Source: Phytohabitans flavus (GTDB taxonomy: Bacteria; Actinomycetota; Actinomycetes; Mycobacteriales; Micromonosporaceae). From it: a stretch of 64,000 nucleotides of DNA. A model generated the notes under the pieces. The model ran no database searches and was not told where the DNA came from. It worked only from the letters and a program-made list of their open reading frames with translations. The position numbers were made by a program, and so were the translations under genes. Location of the stretch: NCBI RefSeq assembly GCF_011764545.1, contig NZ_AP022870.1, forward strand, positions 7,942,001-8,006,000. Direction: 5' to 3'. Positions 62,806-64,000 of this stretch are shown piece after piece; position 1 is the stretch's first letter; every line of letters starts with the position of its first letter.

Positions 62806-63206
62806 GCCGGGGCCGGCGGCCCGGCCGCGACCGGCAAACTGGCCGCGATCGGAGAGCACGCCGCGACCGGGGGTCGTTCACCGCCGAGTTGGCGGCCGGG
62901 CTGCCGGCCCTGATGCTGTTGCTGTTCGCCGGGCTGACGGCGGTGAATGCGGTGACCACGAAAGCCCAGTGCGTGGATGCCGCCCGCGAGGCCGCGCTGG
63001 CCGCCGCACGTGGCGAGGGCGGGGCAGAGGCAGGACAGCGAGTGGCACCACCAGGCGCCACGGTCTCGATCGCGACGTCGGGCGACACGGTGACGGCGAC
63101 GGTGGCAGCCCCGGTGCGGGCGATCGGCCGAGGCCTACCCGGTACCACGATCACGGCCACGGCGGTCGCCGCGGTAGAGCCTGGGACGCCGGGGCTGGCG
63201 CCATGA
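62802..63206 (+). CDS. TadE-like pseudopilin
   Basis: A 134-residue protein. A basic N-terminus is followed by DRGSFTAELAAGLPALMLLL, the TadE membrane segment with E near the cleavage site, then a soluble beta-rich part. GTG 62802 overlaps the pilin stop. It is expected to be a minor pilin or assembly factor. Confidence 0.82.
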   Translation: MSRGRRPGRDRQTGRDRRARRDRGSFTAELAAGLPALMLLLFAGLTAVNAVTTKAQCVDAAREAALAAARGEGGAEAGQRVAPPGATVSIATSGDTVTATVAAPVRAIGRGLPGTTITATAVAAVEPGTPGLAP

Positions 63207-63283
63207 CCACCGAACGACAGCACGACGGCCACGCGACGGCGGTCGCGGCAGTGAAGCCCGAGCACCGGGGAATGACGCCGTGA
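63203..63283 (+). CDS. Possible 26-residue leader/coupling ORF between tadE- and tadG-like genes
   Basis: ATG 63203 overlaps the TadE-like stop (ATGA), and its stop TGA 63281-63283 overlaps the tadG-like GTG (GTGA). It encodes a 26-residue peptide with no recognised family. It may just be a translational relay that keeps ribosomes moving from TadE to TadG. Confidence 0.35.
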   Translation: MTTERQHDGHATAVAAVKPEHRGMTP

Positions 63284-63319
63284 GCACCGGAGCCCGGGAC
63301 GCCGGGAATGACGCCGTGA
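63268..63319 (+). repeat. 36-bp tandem duplication over the tadG start
   Basis: GGGAATGACGCCGTGA occurs at 63268-63283 and again at 63304-63319, 36 bases (12 codons) apart. It yields two in-frame GTG starts for the tadG-like gene, at 63280 and 63316. Confidence 0.8.
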
Positions 63320-63753
63320 TCCGCCGACGACGCGAGGATCGCGGACCAGAGCAGGGCCACGAGCAGCGCAAAGTCCGGTGGGAGCGGGCGTCCATGCGGC
63401 GCAGGCAGGCGGATCGCGGCGCGGCGACCATCATGGTGCTGGCGGTCGGGCTGGTGCTGCTCGCCCTTTCGGCGGCCGGCGCCGCTGTGGGCGCGGCACG
63501 CGTGGCCCGGCACGAGGCGCGGGCGGCAGCAGACCTGGGTGCTCTCGCCGGCGCGATGCGGATACTCGAAGGCCCGGACACAGCCTGCGCCCGCGCGGGC
63601 GAGCTGGTGTCGCGCAACGGCGGCCGGCTCGCGGCGTGCACAGTGGACGGCCTGGACCTGATCGTCGCCGTCGAAGTCGACGTGACGCCGCTGGTCGGCC
63701 TCACCCGCACAGCCCGCGCCGCCGCCCGCGCCGGCCCCATCCGGACCGAATAG
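63280..63753 (+). CDS. TadG/Rv3654c-like secreted helical protein
   Basis: A 157-residue protein. The mature part begins near the membrane segment GAATIMVLAVGLVLLALSAAG and carries the TadG-type pattern ARHEARAAADLGALAGA. It is likely a minor pilin-like or assembly protein facing outside. The start is uncertain because of the 36-bp duplication: GTG 63280, GTG 63316 or ATG 63394. It is the last Tad gene seen; 63754-63896 that follows shows no gene. Confidence 0.75.
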   Translation: MSTGARDAGNDAVIRRRREDRGPEQGHEQRKVRWERASMRRRQADRGAATIMVLAVGLVLLALSAAGAAVGAARVARHEARAAADLGALAGAMRILEGPDTACARAGELVSRNGGRLAACTVDGLDLIVAVEVDVTPLVGLTRTARAAARAGPIRTE

Positions 63754-63896
63754 CGCCGCCGCCGCCGGCGCCGACCCTCGCGGATTAGCGCCGCTGGGCC
63801 GGGTGTGAGTGCGATTCGGCGGGTAGCGACGCCAGCGCCCACGACGGACCAGCCAGCGCAGAGCAGCGCCGTCGCTGGTGCGGGCGTGAGAAAGGG

Positions 63897-64000
63897 TCAG
63901 TGGGGTAGCGACGCCAGGACTACGTCCAGGACGCGGACCGCGTCGGGTTTGGAGAGGGGGTTGTTGCCGTTGCCGCACTTGGGTGACTGCACGCACGATG
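63897..64000 (-). CDS. C-terminus of a DEAD/DEAH-box helicase with DUF1998-type cysteine motif (partial)
   Basis: The minus-strand frame ends at 63897. Its last 34 residues read SCVQSPKCGNGNNPLSKPDA and then VRVLDVVLASLPH. The C..SPKCGNGNNPL motif is the cysteine pair at the end of MrfA/YprA-like DUF1998 helicases, which in actinobacteria lie next to the Tad locus (Rv3649 type). Everything upstream lies outside the window. Confidence 0.7.
   Translation of the reverse strand, partial: SCVQSPKCGNGNNPLSKPDAVRVLDVVLASLPH

Overview
The window is high-GC DNA from an actinomycete, most likely a member of the Micromonosporaceae. The evidence is the strong G/C bias at third codon positions, frequent GTG starts, leaderless genes with a TANNNT box 6 nt before the start, a complete 14-subunit complex I operon, futalosine-pathway menaquinone genes, WXG100/EccB type VII secretion genes and an actinobacterial Tad-type pilus locus. 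Family placement is inference from gene content and order; no database was consulted.

Layout. 1-1.56 kb: 5' part of a HelD/HelR-type helicase on the minus strand. 1.8-4.1 kb: an XRE regulator, an ArsR-like regulator and an MFS exporter with a palindrome at its start codon. 4.1-5.0 kb: mqnA. 5.0-6.9 kb: two tandem class-A-beta-lactamase-like exported proteins, one frameshifted. 7.1-7.3 kb: remnant of a PaaE-like reductase. 7.3-8.8 kb: a polytopic membrane protein. 9.0-12.8 kb: mqnC, menG, a tiny leaderless gene and a geranylgeranyl-reductase-family (MenJ-like) flavoprotein with candidate Rex and iron-box operators. 12.9-28.6 kb: nuoABCDEFGHIJKLMN. 28.7-29.7 kb: polyprenyl diphosphate synthase. 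Together 4-30 kb is a menaquinone/complex I neighbourhood: side chain (prenyl synthase), ring (MqnA, MqnC), methylation (MenG), possible side-chain reduction (MenJ-like) and the enzyme that reduces the quinone (Nuo).

30-36.4 kb: an IclR regulator, a Tat-exported PhoX-type phosphatase with a PHO box, a divergent SigL-like ECF sigma factor and its zinc-binding anti-sigma factor with an apparent autoregulated promoter, RarD, a GNAT and a small membrane protein. 36.5-42.6 kb: an orphan type VII module (eccB, two WXG100 genes, a roughly 1151-residue protein with two SseB-like domains and repetitive linkers, and a 121-residue partner). 42.6-45.0 kb: an intact IS1182-type element inside long imperfect inverted repeats. 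45-58.3 kb: mixed metabolic and secreted proteins (alpha/beta hydrolase lacking its nucleophile, C45 peptidase-like, lipoprotein, M6 protease, acetyl-CoA synthetase, degenerate Fic, dehydrogenase, PH-domain protein, HAD phosphatase, PLP enzyme, M48 protease). 58.4-63.8 kb: Ssd/TadA/TadB/TadC, Flp-type pilin and TadE/TadG-like genes. 63.9-64 kb: the end of a DEAD/DEAH helicase with a Cys-rich C-terminus.

A cross-cutting observation: seven genes (4967-5901, nuoJ, prenyl synthase, eccB twice, the SseB protein, the M6 protease, tadA) each need one inserted C/G in a short C/G run to restore the family protein. All eight lesions are -1, which points to systematic homopolymer sequencing error rather than gene decay. 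These genes are reported here at their restored extents.
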